Source: Mailhella sp. (lineage in GTDB: Bacteria > Desulfobacterota > Desulfovibrionia > Desulfovibrionales > Desulfovibrionaceae). From it: a stretch of 10,129 nt of DNA. The translations under genes were made by a program, and so were the position numbers. Each line of letters opens with the position of its first letter. Positions within the stretch are counted from its first letter, which is position 1. This document shows positions 9,305 to 10,129 of the stretch, piece after piece. The stretch lies in assembly GCA_024404335.1 (NCBI GenBank), contig JAKSQA010000020.1, positions 1-10,129 on the forward strand, given 5' to 3'. Under the pieces are notes generated by a model that was not told where the DNA came from, made no database searches, and saw only the letters and a program-made list of their open reading frames with translations.

Positions 9305-9690
9305 CGATTCTCCGGACTTCCGGAATTCAATTCTTCGTCCCCGATCTATCAGCGTGTGCTTCTTGGGGGGCTTTATGCTCCCAAGACGACGATTGGTTCG
9401 GTATTCTATTCAGGGGCAAGTGATCATTGCCGGCAATTTTATCACATTTTCAAAGACCGGAACCCCCGGAATCTCCGTACACCACATCGTCATCATCGCG
9501 GATTATGTTATGAGCTTCGTGGATGTCATGAACATTTGCACCCGTCGCAGCCAAAACTTCGAACGCAGCCGATTACAGCGTCAACGTCGGCATGGATCTT
9601 CATGCCATGGTACCACTGCTTCCATTTCTTGAACTGGTGCATCTCGGGATCCCGAGTCCCGGTTCTGTTTTTCGATGATGCAGTCTTCCG
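9305..9690 (-). pseudogene. Decayed IS5-family transposase
   Basis: No intact gene fills 9246-9798, but the minus strand holds collinear fragments of an IS5-type DDE transposase in changing frames. In transcription order they are: EDCIIE near 9690-9671; then KNRTGTRDPEMHQ and QWYHGMKIHADVDA, matching the family's TKN...RDPEMHQTKKGNQW.FGMK.H.GVDA, to about 9556; then ANVHDIHEAHNIIRDDDD and VVYGDSG (9548-9465), matching the conserved AN.HD and GDSGY regions; then, after a one-base shift at 9464, IEYRTNRRLGS and RRIEFRKS (down to 9305) with an internal stop. At least two frameshifts, an apparent deletion after CIIE and stop codons rule out function. The N-terminal part is not convincingly visible, though HRMWLQ near 9725-9740 may belong. 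I could not find terminal inverted repeats or a target duplication. The family match is from remembered motifs. Confidence 0.8.
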
Positions 9691-9798
9691 ACAGAGACTG
9701 CTCCAGGGATGCTGTTCATGAAAACTGCAGCCACATCCTATGGAAAGCTCGGGAGCCATGACGGATTGGCAGCCCAGAAAATCGCCACGGCGCCTGCA

Positions 9799-9828
9799 TA
9801 TCAAAATTAATTTGATAGTCATATCAAA
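9799..9828. promoter_or_regulatory. Operator-like cluster of TATCAAA half-sites
   Basis: TATCAAA (9799-9805) and its exact complement TTTGATA (9811-9817) form a perfect 7-bp inverted repeat with a five-base AT spacer. A third copy, TATCAAA, follows at 9822-9828. The half-sites start 12 and 11 bases apart, roughly one helical turn, as expected for a dimeric regulator binding one face. They lie just upstream of the candidate promoter of the TRAP gene. The regulator is not identified and is not in the window. Confidence 0.5.
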
Positions 9829-9838
9829 AGCATTCACA

Positions 9839-9868
9839 TTGTGCCATTTTTAGCATGCAATATATAGT
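9839..9868 (+). promoter_or_regulatory. Candidate promoter for the TRAP transporter gene
   Basis: TATAGT (9863-9868) matches the -10 consensus at five of six positions, and a poor -35 box TTGTGC (9839-9844) lies 18 bases upstream. The weak -35 would fit a promoter that needs an activator, in line with the half-site repeats directly upstream. Transcription would begin near 9875. The -10 is convincing; the -35 is not. Confidence 0.4.
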
Positions 9869-9901
9869 GAAAGCATCAGGAATTTCATGAGGAGCATTGA
9901 C

Positions 9902-10129
9902 ATGACATTCTGTGAACGAACGGAAACTATTCTGGATTCGACGGCATCGCGCCTCGCCAACTGTGCCATATTCCTCGCTGCGCTTGCACTTATCCTTCTT
10001 GCCCTACCCGTTACCCTAGACATCGTGCTGCGGCACCTGGGCACGTATTTCCCAGGCGCCTTTGAAATACAGGAACTTATGATGGGCGTCCTCACCGTGA
10101 CCGGCATGATTGCCGTTTCCGGCAAGGAC
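9902..10129 (+). CDS. TRAP transporter small permease (DctQ type), 5' part only
   Basis: The frame is open for 76 codons to the window edge. After a short soluble N-terminus there is a transmembrane helix (about 20-45, running into TLDIVLRHLG), then PGAFEIQELMMGVLTVTGM (51-69). That pattern, a first helix ending in a D-x-V-x-R motif followed by PGA.E..E.LM, is typical of DctQ-family small membrane subunits of tripartite ATP-independent periplasmic transporters, which import organic acids, sugar acids or taurine-like compounds with a periplasmic binding protein and a large DctM permease. Those partners would be expected nearby, outside the window. The start at 9902 is chosen because GAGGAG (9889-9894) lies seven bases upstream; an in-frame ATG at 9887 overlaps that site and is less likely. 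Codon use (CTA, ATA, CTT) is unlike the upstream housekeeping block. Substrate cannot be told. Confidence 0.82.
   Translation, partial: MTFCERTETILDSTASRLANCAIFLAALALILLALPVTLDIVLRHLGTYFPGAFEIQELMMGVLTVTGMIAVSGKD

Noticed and set aside
9361..9386. Hairpin TCTTGGGGG / CTCCCAAGA with an eight-base loop
   Set aside because: It lies inside the transposase relic, has no T-run and flanks no gene, so I cannot support a terminator or RNA function.
9643..9656. Perfect 14-nt palindrome CTCGGGATCCCGAG
   Set aside because: It falls exactly where the transposase relic encodes its conserved Arg-Asp-Pro-Glu, so the symmetry is most simply a coding coincidence.
9190..9721. Three overlapping plus-strand open frames (9190-9423, 9246-9632, 9356-9721)
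   Set aside because: None has a good ribosome site or recognisable motif, and all are antisense to the decayed IS5 transposase, which explains the sequence better.
9830..9862. Possible sigma54 (-24/-12) promoter before the TRAP gene
   Set aside because: TRAP genes are sometimes sigma54-dependent, but no GG and GC pair with the required 10-base spacing is present here.
9850..10125. 91-codon minus-strand open frame at the right edge
   Set aside because: It is antisense to the TRAP small permease frame, which has a strong ribosome site and a family-like membrane pattern.

Overview
The window looks like a chromosomal segment from a GC-rich deltaproteobacterium, most likely the Desulfovibrionaceae (Desulfovibrio/Bilophila/Mailhella type). 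I base this on gene order (der, then guaB-guaA-tatB-tatC-hisB-lipoprotein-hisA), a strong preference for C-ending codons, and flanking PaaK-like and TRAP-transporter genes. The genus assignment is inference; the sequence has no rRNA or other phylogenetic marker I could compare directly.

Layout, left to right. (1) 1-762, minus strand: 5' part of a phenylacetate-CoA-ligase-family protein, running off the left edge. (2) 763-1023: divergent promoter region with a plausible promoter in each direction. (3) 1024-2460: der (EngA), the double-GTPase ribosome assembly factor, closed by a clear intrinsic terminator. (4) 2521-9152: a tightly packed plus-strand block starting at a good sigma70-type promoter. 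It holds guaB and guaA (IMP to XMP to GMP), tatB-like and tatC (Tat protein export), hisB, an unrecognised lipoprotein, and hisA. From tatB onward gaps are 14 nt or less, and several junctions share bases (ATGA or TGATG), so translational coupling is likely. A strong hairpin after hisA ends the block. (5) About 9250-9700, minus strand: a decayed IS5-family transposase, visible only as fragments in shifting frames. (6) 9799-10129: AT-rich regulatory DNA with three TATCAAA half-sites, a possible promoter, and the start of a TRAP transporter small permease (DctQ type) that runs off the right edge.

How the parts relate. The central block is housekeeping: guanine nucleotide synthesis, histidine synthesis and Tat export. 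Linking these three may reflect lineage-specific operon assembly rather than a shared pathway. The flanking genes are compositionally different (less C-biased, with some CTA and ATA codons) and the right side carries an insertion-sequence relic, so the window seems to span a conserved core bordered by more mobile, metabolic accessory DNA.

I see no defence system, CRISPR array, tRNA, rRNA or phage gene. The points most worth a second look are the roughly 167-residue acidic N-terminal extension on TatC, the unknown lipoprotein lodged between hisB and hisA, the PaaK-like protein without the usual ATP-binding loop, and the operator-like repeats before the TRAP gene.
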